From the NCBI RefSeq assembly GCF_029227915.1, contig NC_079888.1, positions 10,151,001 through 10,215,000 of the forward strand: DNA of 64,000 bases, in the 5' to 3' direction. The notes under the pieces are model-generated. The model saw only the letters and a program-made list of their open reading frames with translations, made no database searches and had not been told where the DNA came from. Origin of the DNA: Hydractinia symbiolongicarpus. Taxonomy: Eukaryota; Cnidaria; Hydrozoa; Anthoathecata; Hydractiniidae. How positions within the stretch are numbered: position 1 is the first letter of the stretch; each line of letters starts with the position of its first letter. Shown piece after piece: positions 35,365 through 47,839 of this stretch. Made by a program: the position numbers and the translations under genes.

Positions 35365-35859
35365 AACTTTGGGGAACTTGCATATGTATATTGTGATGAT
35401 TGACATGAATACTGAGTATCGGTTTTATTATTGACTACACGAGTGTGACTTTGCGTTCTCTCACTCTTTTTTATCGAATGGTTGTTTAGCCTTCTTCAAT
35501 GCATCTATTTTATTTATTTATTATTAAAATTTTATACAGGATTAAAAATAGTTACACTTCAGTAAGCTAAGTACTGTTAAAAATGTGTGTCCTGTTTTTT
35601 TTACAATAATATAAAAATTCGAAATAAAGAACTAAAAAGTATCTAACAGGAGGTTACTCTTCCAGATCTGTTACGTGTTGCCTAAAAAATCTTGGTTTTC
35701 CCACTAAATCTGCATTCTTGACTGCACGCAAGCTTGGTGACTTAAGCATGAAAGCCCTTTTGCATTTGGATTGCCAGAGATTCACCGCATTGGTCCCAGG
35801 ATCTCTTGCGCAGCAGTCCATCACCTTCTTCAACGCAAAAGAGTTGCCCGCCACATGCA

Positions 35860-36824
35860 TTACATTCGCCAGGGAAACCACAAAACAGTGACCCATCTCC
35901 GACCACCATTTCTAAGCCTAAACTATCAGTAAACAAAGGAAACGTAAGTAAGGTTCAGGTCGGCATAATAAATAAAGGTAATACGTGTTATGCAAACTCT
36001 ATCCTGCAAGTATTAACAGTCTTTCCGAGACTATGGCCATCTGAATCCACCTTTTATCACCACTAGTCAAGTCCATTTCCTTAATTATGTCGCTCATTAA
36101 GAGTTCCAACTCACCTCCATCTTCCTACGGGCTTTGCAAAACAAAATGCAGGCACTTGATAAAAAAAGATTTTTATTTTAATTCTCAGCATGACCAGATA
36201 TTCTACAGGCAGTTATTGACAAGCTGATTGGGTAATCCCCTGTGGTTGACAATCTACTCTCTCTAATTCTGACAACAACAACGTCGTTTAACTCCTGCTT
36301 TTTTGCACCTTCAAGGGAACAAAAAGAAACCATACTAACTTTACCTATGTGCACGTCAATACCAGACGGTTTCAACACGCTTTTACAACCACAACTGCTT
36401 CTGGGTGGTGACAAATGGTTTTGTCCCCAGTGTTTGATACATCAAGAGAGCACTATTGAGACTGAGATTTCTATCTGTGGTGATATTCTAATTGTACAGT
36501 TAATAAGATAATCATCGATAAACGGGTCAACATTCAAAGACAACAGGGTAGTTAACTGCCTTCCTATGAAACATCATGTTTTAAAAGTTCCATCCCACCC
36601 AACCGATGACGTATCGTCCAATAACAACTACCACTTAGTTGCAAGCCATCAACCATTCTGGTACATTGACAGCCGAGCATTACTGGGCACTCAAAAAACA
36701 GCAAAACAACTGGCTTAAGTGTGACGACCGCTCTATTTCCGAGGTATGTTCTTCCCATCTTAACAATTCTTTGGCTTACATACTTTTTTTGCTAGAAATT
36801 AGCTTGTTCCTATCCACGAATTAA
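35860..36824 (+). pseudogene. ubiquitin-specific protease (USP) domain, frameshifted
   Basis: Three plus-strand pieces in different frames together cover a peptidase C19 (USP) fold. The Cys box is GIINKGNTCYANSILQVL (Cys codon 35986-35988). The middle part has LTLPMC, then WFCPQC (half of a zinc-binding pair) and STIETEISICG. The His box is INHSGTLTAEHYWALKK, followed by NNSLAYILF. Between 36066 and 36242 homologous residues persist (LVKSISLIMSL; KKDFYFNSQHDQ) but in shifted frames, and a stop follows IVQLIR at 36511. The catalytic Cys and His are preserved, but the frame is broken at least twice. It has no introns, so it could be a retrocopy or a transposon cargo. It stands head-to-head with the Pif1 remnant. 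Confidence 0.7.
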
Positions 36825-36829
36825 ATGGG

Positions 36830-39800
36830 GCAGGAAATCTTTCCCTAGCGGTTTCTATTTACCCCAGCTGAACCTTGTTTGGTCAGCTTTACCGTAATCT
36901 TGGAGTTTGCTCACTCCTCTCTCGTTCTTGGGAACCTATAAGAAGAATAGCAAGGGGCCTGACAACTTGTCTTGTCTTTGGGGATGACGATCCCACTGGT
37001 TACCCCAGTTCAATAGGGAGGCATAGTTTGCTCGCTTTATCTACAGGATTGACGATTCATTGTTTAAGTAGCCATATGGGGTTGTAATCTACTCTGCCTA
37101 TCCTTTTTATCTACTATTTTGGGACACCACCCCTGTTAGGAAAGGCTGGTACTCTCCTGTGGCTGGCCCACCGTAACAACTATCTGTGTAAGGCTGAGTG
37201 TTTTGTACCCGTAACACATGTGGAAAGCTACGGCCAGGTTCACAAGTCCTGGCGCACAGATAGTTGATTACTTCAATTTACATTCTTTAAGAATCATTTC
37301 AAAATTTATCCGTTTTAGGATACCTTAGTTTCGATAAGTTTTATTTATTTATTTTTTTATTTTATATGTGCCTATTTGATTCGGTTCGAATTGCTTTTGT
37401 TTGTATTGTGCTCCTAATGTTGTCCTGCTATGGTTAATGGTTTATTTAATAAAATCCTTGTAATAAGGGAGATTTTGCTTAGATGCAAAACCTTTAGAGG
37501 GTTGGTTGGACCTCTACATTTTACTACCGTTTGTCATTAGACAAATATTATCATTACAGCCAACTGTTTTGACACCTTATCATCAATAACATGCACTGAA
37601 AACTTCAATGAATAAACAAAAAAACATCAAAAAATACTTACACATTTTTAAGCAGTTAAGTACCTAAGAAAACAAAATAGAAGGGTCAGTAATTATTGCA
37701 GAAAACACTAATATTTGCATAAAATAATTATGTTTACGAAGTTTCTAATACAAGTAAAATTTACAATCTTTAATAAACTTTATTAAGCTTTGTTTATATC
37801 TATTAATATTTGTAGTTTGATTAAGTACCTTATTGTATACATAGATTTGCAGAAATAATTAAAGCTGTTATAAAGTAATAAAAAAATCCAAAAGTTATCC
37901 ATCAGCCAGGATAACTATCTTTTTAGTAAGCGTTCACAAAACAACTTGAAGTGATAGTGCACTGCAAATTGTTATACTTGTGAACGCTAACTCAAAAGAT
38001 GTAGAACATTCTTATTACATTAATATATGACTTCGTCCTTTTTGCACCTGTTAAAATATTAACCATTTACTGGTTTCGGTACATCCGAAATCCATTAGCT
38101 TTTCGATCACCCTGTTAAGTGGAGAATATCGAAATTCTCCAGTTATATTGTTATACTTTGTGAACGCTAACCCAGCTTTTTTATTAAATTACTTTTGTCA
38201 CTATTCGAAATATGACACGATTTAACATTAGTCATAATGATGCAGGCTTCATATGTATTTTTTTATTTATATGAAAAGTGATTGAGGTTAATGCGTTATC
38301 GAATGTTTAAAAATAAATAAGAAACTTGTATGATAGTGGGATTTAGTATGTATAATCTGACATGTAGCAAGAGGAAGGAAAAATTGAGGACGGTGCAATG
38401 GTTGATGTGGTACATGTGTTTTAAAAATCGGGCCCATCCGCACCTCCGTTAGCAACCCAAAACTTAGAACTGGCATCGCTAACGGGGCCGGGATGCAATT
38501 CAAAGTATAATCTATACCTCTTCTAACTTAATAATGAAGAATCTATAAATAAAAAAATAATATGCACAATAATTTAGCGATAACAAATCGCACCTCTTGT
38601 CTACATTATAAATAGTAGCAACGGTGTGGTTTAAAAAGAAATAATTCTGTTTAACTAAAGGAGAAAAATAAACTATTTACCTTTTTTTTCACGGCGGGCA
38701 ATTCGGGGTATCAAAATATACATTTTTCCGTATGCGGACGGTACGGACCAACGTTACTAAAATTTGAAAATTCATTGGTGTATTAATACATCGCGTGAGC
38801 ACCATATCTGCTCTCCGACGTAACAGTTTCATAAGAAGACGAATACTGCTGGAAAAGCCGCCAGGGAGAAGCGCAGTTCAGACAACATAGAAATAAAAAA
38901 TGGCTGCTTCGCGTACTCCGAATAGCAAGAACGAGCAATATACCAACAGATTGTATTCAGAATCATATGTGGATTTCTATTAAAATTGACTTAGATCTTA
39001 TTTATGGCTGCTTCTTAGTTCATAGTTTCATACGAAGGTCAATCAGACAGCTTGGATTTTAGTTGGAGTTGAAATTAAAGAAAGGAGCATATAGCAACTG
39101 GCAATATCAGACATTTATGAACTCACAAAATATCTTTCTTTGAACAAAACAAATTATAGTATATATAAAAATATGTAAAAATATAAACAGCATTTATCAA
39201 ACCAGCATCTCACGCAAATGTGAAAATATACAGAAAGTATAAAATAAAGTTTGACAATACTTTAGCTTTAGCTAGACTAGTGCCTGCCAGGCAGGGTATA
39301 AATTTCAACCAGAGAATGAGTATTTATCATTAAATTTCTAAAAGATCTATAAAATGACTATTACTGCGAAGGATGCAATTCAAGCCTGAGAGTTCTCAAC
39401 ATCACGTATTTGTCGGATAAGTCTCAAAATAATCATAACTTATCGAAATCAAATCTTCGATTATATGAGTAAATTTGACACAAATACACAATAATATAGA
39501 ATCCATATCACAAAAAGATATCTTTAAAGTGCTGTAATAAACAATCATGAAAGCAAATAAGAAATAAAACAATAGGTGAACTTGAATACGATCAGAAATC
39601 TTCCCTAGGAAGCCAAAAGGCCGCCGTGATTCGTTTCAAAATGTGGATCGTAAGTGTCATGCATGATACACGTTCACGATGTTCAGCTTCCTGATGGCTG
39701 TACTGTATGTCTGCTTAAAAACACAAAGTTTCAACAAAATAAAACAAATTTACACAGCGACACGATGTACCAAAAATAATGACAGTCTCGCATGGAAAAT

Positions 39801-40195
39801 TAATGCAATTGATATTTAGATGATAATAAAATTTCGTTATAAAACTTGCATAACATTTGGAAACACTTTTTGAAAATTGAAAATATCAATCCATAAATAG
39901 GAAAGTGAAAAAGACTTTGCCTAAATGAACTTGAAATTACAAAATGGATGAAATGATCAGAAGAACTAACATCTCTTCTTTAAAATAATATGTGAGATGA
40001 AGTTATTCAATAGGGATAATTTTTTTACCGAAAACGGACCACAAACGATCAAATCGCAAAAAACATCTCCCGCAAAATATTTTTTTGATGCAGTATGTAT
40101 AATTTTCCAAATAAAATTATTTAAAAACAAATGACCACAATACCAATGTAGGGTTTCAGGAAAAATACTGATAATTCAAGAAACATATACCAAAA
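36830..40195. other. non-coding, no gene seen
   Basis: 36830-37270 is less AT-rich and contains a hairpin pair CAACTATCTGTG / CACAGATAGTTG (37176-37265); its nature is unknown. 37.9-38.2 kb has three copies of a short motif TTGTGAACGCTAAC, one inverted. The remainder is AT-rich without coding signals. Confidence 0.45.
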
Positions 40196-40199
40196 TCAA

Positions 40200-40478
40200 T
40201 CAAATTACTTCATTTTTAACTCTCTGCATATAGGAACTATCACATACTTTGCACTTTCTATTAAACAAAGCTAAATTACACATCTTGCAGCAACCCTCTA
40301 AATGAATTGGCACATTATGAACACCTTTCTTTCGGTATTTTCTGACATCATATCCATTCTCGCGCACATGGATCAAGTGAAGAAATTCGTGACGGAAAAT
40401 GAGAGGCCATCTATTCTGAAAAGTAGTGTTCTCCGCATATTTAGCAACTCGTTGATGTTTTTGCTCTCTACCTTCCAT
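40200..40478 (-). CDS. hypothetical 92-aa protein with Cys4 zinc ribbon
   Basis: ATG at 40478. The protein has a basic N-terminus, an aromatic/His stretch (HEFLHLIHVRENGYD) and a C-terminal CKMC-x8-CKVC arrangement, which would bind one zinc ion. It starts 19 nt after the stop of the neighbouring frame 40497-41015. The two may be exons or frames of one gene, or of one decayed element. A C-terminal zinc ribbon of this kind occurs in some transposases (for example piggyBac), but nothing else here supports that. Family unknown. Confidence 0.35.
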   Translation of the reverse strand: MEGREQKHQRVAKYAENTTFQNRWPLIFRHEFLHLIHVRENGYDVRKYRKKGVHNVPIHLEGCCKMCNLALFNRKCKVCDSSYMQRVKNEVI

Positions 40479-40496
40479 GGTGTTACACCCTAAGCC

Positions 40497-41015
40497 TTAA
40501 CCGTATAACTTCAAACATTCTTCAGCCTGATAAGGTGCTACATTGCTGAGTGTCCACATGCTGGGACTAATTCTTTGATCGTATAAACAACATGCAGTGA
40601 ATAAGTATTTTGCCTGAACTTTTATATCCGCCAACATTGTTTCGTCAAAGTTACTGATTCGAACAGCATAGGATAACAATTGTCGAAGACATAATGATTG
40701 AAAAAAAACTTGATGCAATCGAAATTTAGCTTGGTCGTTGATAAGATTAGATAATATCATTTCAATAAGAGATGGGAAATGTTTCATGAATAAAAAACTC
40801 TCTTTTATGTTATTTATGTTATTGGCTAGTTCTTTTAATTCTACATTTACTCGTGTTAATTCTTTTTTTTTCTGATCAAGAAATTTCTGTCTCTCTAACA
40901 ACACTTGATTTTGTTCTTCTATTTTCTTTTCCATTTCGTTTACTTTTCTTTTATTGCTTTGATGTATACCTAAAGCTTTCCTATTTACATGTTCCTTACT
41001 AACCTTAGGTGGCAT
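40497..41015 (-). CDS. hypothetical 172-aa coiled-coil protein
   Basis: ATG at 41015 (MPPKVSKEHVNRK). Residues about 20-70 form a long charged coiled coil (NEMEKKIEEQNQVLLERQKF). Residues 75-172 look globular (SLIEMILSNLIND, SYAVRISNFDE). No signal peptide, no recognised domain. It lies between two other minus-strand frames (40200-40478 and 41100-41592), all in one orientation, so they may be one multi-cistron element or a decayed gene. Confidence 0.4.
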   Translation of the reverse strand: MPPKVSKEHVNRKALGIHQSNKRKVNEMEKKIEEQNQVLLERQKFLDQKKKELTRVNVELKELANNINNIKESFLFMKHFPSLIEMILSNLINDQAKFRLHQVFFQSLCLRQLLSYAVRISNFDETMLADIKVQAKYLFTACCLYDQRISPSMWTLSNVAPYQAEECLKLYG

Positions 41016-41099
41016 GGTGCTCAATGTTTATATACAGTAAACAAACAAAATAATTCAGAAGCATATAAATAAAGTAGCTCCATTAGAAACTACAAACAT

Positions 41100-41592
41100 T
41101 TCCAAATTTATTCTTCACGGAGTAGTGTAATTTTACCGTAATTGCTCCTGTTTTGATTTTATAATCGACGGTTGCTGGTTTTGCTTCGGATATTTCTATC
41201 TCAGCAATATTACCAATAGCATTGGATTTTTTGTTAACTTACGAATGACTACAGATTTATTTTTAGCTTTCTCGAAATGAGAAGAGAATGCGCCAAAGTG
41301 AGTAAATTTCAAGTTATACTCTTTCGGATGACCACTTTTATCACAAACTAAAGTTTCTGTTCTGCCGTAGGTAATATGGTAATCACGCACAGCACGAAAA
41401 AAATTGATGATATATATCTTTATGTATGAATTCCACAACTTCAACACACCAAGGATTACGGAACTTCTGACGGAAAATTATTTTACGATGGATACTGTTA
41501 ATCACTCTAACTAAATGCCACTTTAAAACAGGACTGACTTTTATTTTACTTTTTTTCAGTTCCTCGTATGATTCCAATGGTTGGAACGACAT
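41100..41592 (-). pseudogene. hypothetical protein in three frames
   Basis: Starts at ATG 41592 (MSFQPLESYEELKKS). Around the T run at 41398-41404 the reading continues in a second frame (RAVRDYHITYGRTETL ... VVIRKLTKN), and near 41215 in a third (NAIGNIAEIEISEAKPATVD, VKLHYSVKNKFG) to a stop near 41094. Amino-acid quality is good across the joins, which implies two single-base lesions in a formerly continuous protein of about 165 aa. Family unknown; linked by orientation and spacing to the two frames downstream. Confidence 0.4.
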
Positions 41593-41599
41593 TTGAATA

Positions 41600-43100
41600 G
41601 TTGTATTACTATAAAAAATAGGTACATAAATATAATGACGATTTCACAGTCTGCCGTGATACCTTCCAACTACGGAGTTGGAAATGTTAGCTGGGATGTA
41701 AGTATAAAAGTGCATGACATAGAGACAATCATTATGAGCAAATATAAAGTGCATCATCACCACTTCACTGCTAATATTCAGAACTATTATAGATTGATAA
41801 TGGTAGCTATAGCGGAAGCAATTTCATTCACCTATGAAAGATGGCTACCGCAGCACACAAAAAAAATGTGAAAGTTACCCTAAATTTTTAAAAGCATGAC
41901 GAGTTAAACATAGTAAACAAAAATTATAGAATAGTCCAGTAATCCTCTGAGAGTTAAATCAAACATCAAGAAGAGAAAAACGTGGCCGTTTTATACTATT
42001 TTATAGAAGATTTAGTGCACTAACATATTTTGTAATGGCAATGTGGTGCCAAAGAAATCATTGAATATATAGACCACGCTGATTTCACAACAAACAAATT
42101 GTATTAATTGGCGAGCGAATAGGTTCGTCTTTCACGTGAGGTGAAACGTAAACACAGTTTTGTTAGTATAATACCCATACCAGATGAAAGGAAAACACAT
42201 TAATTTTACAGAATCTCCTCTCGCCAGTTGTAGAAAAGCTACGGCCGTCCCGGGTCGATTTTGTCAAACGCCGCGGATGTATATTTTGACCCGCATATTT
42301 ACCCGCCGTGTTTTGAGACTGACCGTGAATGGAAGCTGAAAAACAAAGTTTTAAATTTATAAAATAACCAATGTGTCTAATAGATTTGAAAACGAGTCAA
42401 TAAAAGTAAACATAGCCTACATTTTCGTTTTTGTTTCCCACGTCTACTATACTCTGAAGACATTTAGAAAATTAAATATTTAAAAAAAAGTCAAGAAAAA
42501 TAGAATACAAACCATTTTTGTTTGCTTTGGAGGACTCCCCTTCCTCATACCACTTTGACCGCGACAAGGATCGTGATCTTGACCTTGACCTTGAACGTGA
42601 TGTTGACCTTAATGTTAAACTTGATTGTATACCTGAAACTATAACAACCAATAACTCGACTAATGTAAGTATATGCTGTGAAATATTTAAATATGATTAT
42701 TTCTGGTGCATACCTTACACCTCCATATTTTCTCAGATTTTCTTGACATAATTTAAAAGATCTAAAATGCATAGTGTACCTAGTGTATGTTACGTACCAA
42801 CTCCTTTCAGAATAATCTTTACAATAGCAGAGGTCTGGAAACATTTTAAATTATCAGGGCCCTGGAATTTTTACAAAATGAGGGCACTGGAAAATCTTCA
42901 ATATCAGAGCTCTGGAAAATATATTTAAAAATATCAAAGCTCTGGAAAAATTACAAATCAGACCTCTGGGACATTTTCTTCAGTATAATTATGTCATTAT
43001 TTATAATTTATTACAATGGAGACAAGGGCAATTCTCATCCATAACTTGATAGACACCATCCATAATACCATCGTCACAAATTTTATCCAATTCTCTCAAC
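41600..43100. other. non-coding, no gene seen
   Basis: A plus-strand frame at 41581-41871 has 96 codons without a domain. A short GACCTT-type simple repeat lies at 42580-42615, producing spurious Asp/Leu-rich frames on both strands. Repeated CTCTGGAAAA motifs occur at 42830-42970. Confidence 0.45.
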
Positions 43101-43124
43101 AAATCTATATAAGCAGTGACACCA

Positions 43125-43436
43125 TCAGCATATTCTTTTTACTTTGACAGTAATGCTGGACAAACCTACTAGACGCTTTTCCTCATCATTCCTTTTTATC
43201 ATACGGGGATGATGATTCATACGAGGATGATGATTTATATATAATACTCTATCCTGAGAAATTTTTTCTACCAAAGTCCAGTTAGACTCCTTTTCCACTC
43301 TGGAAAGGGCTGTATACGTAGTACCAATACTAAGCTGTTCCATGACCTTTTCTGACTGCAGCTTTATTCTAGCATGTGTAATCTGCTTTGTGTTACCAAT
43401 GGTCATACCCTGGCAATTTTTGTTTTGAATTAGCAT
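43125..43436 (-). pseudogene. Pif1 helicase C-terminal fragment
   Basis: NCQGMTIGNTKQITHARIKL followed by GTTYTALSRVEKESNWTLV matches the C-terminal motifs of Pif1-type helicases (KSQGMT... and TALSRV). A duplicated NHHPRM hexapeptide shows slippage. Remaining helicase motifs between 43.5 and 44.2 kb are not readable in one frame. Confidence 0.7.
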
Positions 43437-44348
43437 TTCTTAAATTAAATTCTGGTAAGCTACACTGCTTAGCATATTCATGCTCATCCTTTTTTCCTTC
43501 ATCTGCCACACTTTTTATCCATCCACTAACAATGTCAGGTACTGGTACACATAATGATTGTAACCATATTCATGACAGTTAAAGTTCTCAACACTATCAG
43601 GTAGTAGGTCACAGTCATATGGATTGGTAATGAATGCTTCATTTTGTTCAGCCAAATCTGTTAAAATATGAGTACCTAGATCATTATCTTCACATGACTT
43701 GGAATCTGAAACTGCAAGTAAATACTATTTTAGCTTGCTTGAAAATTGCTACTTTGTCTTTTCTTCAAAAACAATTTTTTCTTCTTAAATTTTATGCGGG
43801 CTTCTATAACTTTTTTTAAAGAAATAGCTAAATCACCGGTCATTGGCCAGATTGGTTTTAAGGAAGACCAGTAAATACAGGGGCATAATCAGCTCCACAT
43901 GCATATTTTCAACTACAGTTACAAATCTTAGCCCATTTTTCTTTTCTTGATATCCATATTCTTTTACCCATTTTGCTAATATCTTCTTTACCACCAGCAG
44001 AATTCATTGAAACGAATTCAGTGAGTAAACACCAGAAACAGGGTCATCTTTCTCAGTCGATTGCAACCATTTAAACAATTCTTCAGCAGTGTTTTCAAAA
44101 CTAACATCAGATCGAAATTTTGAATCATGTTTTTGGCTAAATATAATTGCATGACTGTGAGTTTCACCTTTACCTTTCCCAAATTCACCATGAATTAGAA
44201 TATTGTAAATCTTCTTTCATGACAGTTGCATAATAATTAATACACCTTTTATCAAAATAACAATATACAAGTAACAATATGCAAGTTCTGCAAAACTAAT
44301 TCTCGACTAAAACTACCATCAACTTTTCGCCTGACCAATTCTTCCTCT

Positions 44349-45479
44349 TCATTTTTTGACACAGCAATATTTGATGAAAATTTTAAGTAAAGGAACACAA
44401 TGGTACTCCGCCCAACTCATTGTCTCAAAATATGCTGGCATATCACAAAACTCAGTGTATCTGTAAAAACGCAGTATTATCAATCTCCTGTTTTCTTTCT
44501 TTCCAAAAAGGATGGGAATTAGGCATATTTGCGGCAACACTTATTATTTTACGAAGAACGCTATCATCAACAATATATGAAACTTATTGAGTTTCAATAT
44601 TTATCTATTAGAGATCTACATGCCAATTTTTTAGGTCCCATACCTTTCAGAGGCCCTGATATTGGCTATTACTCGAAACTACCCCTAAAAATCTCTATGA
44701 AATCCTTATAATGGGGAAAATTTAATAACTCTTGTTAGAATCATCTTTAGAACTTGAAACTTGCAACACAACTTTGTTTTATTAAGAAGACTCATTTTGC
44801 ATAATTTGGACACGTGATTAATCCGATTTCCCGATTTTGTTAGATGTTACCCGAAAATCGGAAAAAACGGATTTCCGGGCAATTTTTGACACTTTTCATG
44901 TGATCCACGTAAAAACCAGAAAATATGTTAAGCAACTTTTATTTAGCTTTCAGAAACTTCAAACAGAATGCTAAAATTCGCTCTGGTACAAAACTAATTA
45001 AATTTTAAGCAGATCGTGGCATTTTTAACAAACTTCAAGCTTCTGATGACGTCACAGAAAATGTGCTGACGCAAGCAAAAAATTTATTGCTGCCATTTTG
45101 TTCCTTTTATGACGTACTATAAGTGTGCCAAATTTGATTCAATTTGAGCAACCCTATGAAAAGTTCCGGTCATAATATGTCTGAAAAACCCCGGACCGAA
45201 TAGGGTTAAATTCAGTAATAAAAAATTTAAATAAGGATGTTGAGATACACGACTATCACCAGCATAGTATATGTGCTGAACATATTCATCATAACTAAGA
45301 TTAACAAGATTTGGAATAGTGATGTCACAGCTAGCATTAATAAAATCTGTGGGAAATGCCATGGTAAAGAACCCAATTGTTTTTAGTTCATTTAACGGCT
45401 GAGAATTAGAGTAATTCCAATCTGCTGAAGCAAATGCACCATTTTTCAACAATTCTTTACTAGCACTCTCTTTTACCAA
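44349..45479 (-). pseudogene. Helitron-like N-terminal domain split by a MITE
   Basis: Upstream part (45479-45210): ELKTIGFFTMAFPTDFINAS and YDEYVQHIYYAGDSRVSQHP, YLNFLLLN. Downstream part (44560-44349): NMPNSHPFWKERKQEID and FCDMPAYFETMSWAEYH (one frameshift). Both belong to the Helitron_like_N region that precedes the Rep/helicase. The intervening sequence is the piggyBac-type MITE. Confidence 0.65.
44568..45205. mobile_element. piggyBac-type MITE, copy 2 (reversed, one end lost)
   Basis: Its right end CCCCGGACCGAATAGGG plus TTAA (45206-45209) is the inverse of the left end of the 709-bp element at 7642. The interior aligns in reverse, for example GAAACTACCCCTAAAAATCT and ATGACGTCACAGAAAATGTG. 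The other terminus is missing: homology fades near 44568 without CCCTATT or TTAA, so that side is truncated. It contains about 40 bp not found in copy 1. Confidence 0.85.
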
Positions 45480-46562
45480 AAATTTTTAAATTATTATATG
45501 AAGCTCTTTTTGAGTATCTCTAGTTTCAAATAGACATGCTACGCCTGATGTAGTTATTTCATCATCAACACCATGATCTGTTTCCTGCTGAGCCGGACCC
45601 TTGTCTTCTTCCTCTCCAAATTCGAAACGTTTATCACCTGCAAGCGTGCAATTGCTTCCTGTCCTTCAAGAAGCATCTACAACGTATCTTCAGCAATTAT
45701 AACAATTTATAAAATTCATTTAGAAAATATTGGAAATAACGGCCATTTTAGTCTCTATTTAAATGATCTTGGCCATTATACAACTTGTACTCAAGTTTTA
45801 CTTGATAACAACCTCCACAAGGATAACCATAACACAACCCTTTTAAAGCCCTCTCAACTGTATCACGCCCATGTCTCCATCAGAACTAAAATATTCTTAA
45901 AACTTAGCTGGTATGTTAAATCACGTTTTAGACCTTTTCATTTTATCTTTGTAACATCTATCACAAATTCCATCTTTATTAACATTCCATGGTTGAAATG
46001 TGATAACTTTTGGCTGATTTAGTACGGTTAGGATGCAATTTTTTAAATTTTTCCTGATGATACTCCTTTACATTACATTCTACCTGACTGCACAGCTTGT
46101 CAATAACATCTTTTATTATGCGATCATCTGAGTGCAAAGAAACATATTTTTTTATCTTTTTTACTACTACTTTTTTTTTACAAATTGACTCTTTTTTTGA
46201 CTCATCTTTTCCCAATTTTTTTTTAGAAGAAATACTAATTTTACGTTTTCATCTCTTTTTACTAGCTACAATCACATTTTTAGAACTATCATGACAACAT
46301 GCCTCAACAATTACCTTCTGATCTGCGTGATTAGTTGTTTGGCTTGATCATTCTACTTCAAAGTCTATATCACTATCCGTATTAATACTAGTTGATTTTA
46401 GTCTTATCGCATCACTATATGACTTCGCCGTTATTGCACCTGTCGAAATATTAGCCATATACCGTACTGGTATAAGAAACTGGAAATGGTTCCGACCTAT
46501 GCTACCTACAAGCAATGAATTGGGTGACGATTAATGACCAGGTCCTAATTCCCAATATCGAC

Positions 46563-46915
46563 TTATGCAATTATATGGATGAGAACGTACACAATTTTCT
46601 GATGTACGTACATATCAATACTTAAAAAAGCAGCAGTTCCATGACAAAACACCTCAGTAGCATATACTGAATTTTGTTTCTGATGTGATAGAAAACAATT
46701 CCATGATTTGTTATTGTGCACATTAAAAAGAGTCTGGTTATAAACCTGGCGATAATTTAAAATATAATTAACTTGATCTTGCCTCCTCTCTACATAAGAA
46801 ACAACAGCTAGCCTCAGTTCATGATGATCATTAAACATTTTTTCTGAAGAAAATGATCTTCCAACTTATGGCCTTATACCAGCAATTTCCATCTCCAGGG
46901 ATGGGGTTGAAGTAA
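46563..46915 (-). pseudogene. OTU-type cysteine protease domain, frameshifted
   Basis: FNPIPGDGNCWYKAIS contains the OTU catalytic motif DGNC (Cys codon 46882-46884). After one frameshift the domain continues with FNDHHELRLAVVSYVERR and VYATEVFCHGTAAFLSIDMYV, the usual helix and strand order. The catalytic His near the end is not identifiable before the stop. It lies at the 5' side of the Helitron remnant. Confidence 0.7.
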
Positions 46916-47839
46916 GTGACACTTAATCCAATTCAAGTAGCCTTTGACACAATTTGGTCTGCAACGAAACAACAATTTATGCGTGATGCAATCCTTCTGT
47001 ACTGTGCCATGCCAATTATTATTCAATAAGAAAGAAAAAAACTGTAGATAGCTGCTAGCTAGCTAAAACTAGATATTATGAATTTAAGAACCTAGCTAAC
47101 CTGTCAAAAACTTTACCCTTGCTAACATTTAACAACTATTAAATTTAACTAGGCTTTATATAACTTTATATGCACTTGAAAACTAAAGGCACTATTGTTT
47201 TTCTCTAACATTACTTTTAAAGTTGACTTGGCATTGCATGAAGGGACTTTTTTTCTAGTTATGATTTGACGCTTTTGTATCTAAATGCAATAGTAAAGCG
47301 TGTTCTATACCTATTGGAAAATTATGAAATAAAAATACACAACAAAATGAAATTAAAATATACCAACCGTACTAGTTTAAATAAACTAGTTTGAACTTGT
47401 TTTTTCCTTTCGAATGTTGATCCTCTTTTCGAACACCACGGAGAAAATGACTGGTTGGCTTTATTTTTTGTTTGCATTGCTACCGGCATTAATCTGGGTT
47501 AACGAGAAATTTCTAAGTTGACTTATCGAGTGAAAAAAGTGACACTTTCGTCAAAAAATTTTGTATAGTAGAAAATAGAAAAAAATAATACGCTCTTAAA
47601 TGCCAAATGGGCTCCCCTGCGCTCAGCTTGTTTCGCTTTGCTCCGCAAAAAGAGAACTTGATATCTGTAAATCAAAGAGACATTACAGACTTCTGAAACG
47701 TGTTTAACCTTATCTATGTGTAATATTTCGTTTTTTGTAACAAAAAAGTCCTCTTAGCATTTATACTTGAAGCTTTATACATCTTACTAAGTCTTTTTTA
47801 ACCCAACCGACTTTTTTAGGAAAAATTTCGATTTTTAAG

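Larger units (their letters stand above)
43125..46960 (-). mobile_element. decayed autonomous-type Helitron with OTU protease
   Basis: Minus-strand order: OTU cysteine protease (46.9-46.56 kb), Lys-rich linker (46.2-46.0), a Cys-pair segment (DGICDRCYKDK, near 45970), Helitron N-terminal domain (45.48-45.2 and 44.55-44.3) and Pif1 helicase C-terminus (43.44-43.13). OTU proteases are known passengers of animal Helitron/Helentron elements. The coding sequence is split by frameshifts and by a MITE (44568-45205). Termini were not located. Confidence 0.65.

Noticed and set aside
35654-35936. Cys-containing minus-strand frames upstream of the USP relic
   Set aside because: Two overlapping frames with no recognisable domain. 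They lie opposite the lead-in to the USP frame and lack independent support.
42545-42844. Asp/Leu- and Lys/Val-rich frames on both strands
   Set aside because: Generated by a GACCTT/AAGGTC simple repeat.
45573-46022. 149-codon plus-strand frame
   Set aside because: No domain; it lies opposite the decayed Helitron coding region and uses a composition typical of an antisense frame.
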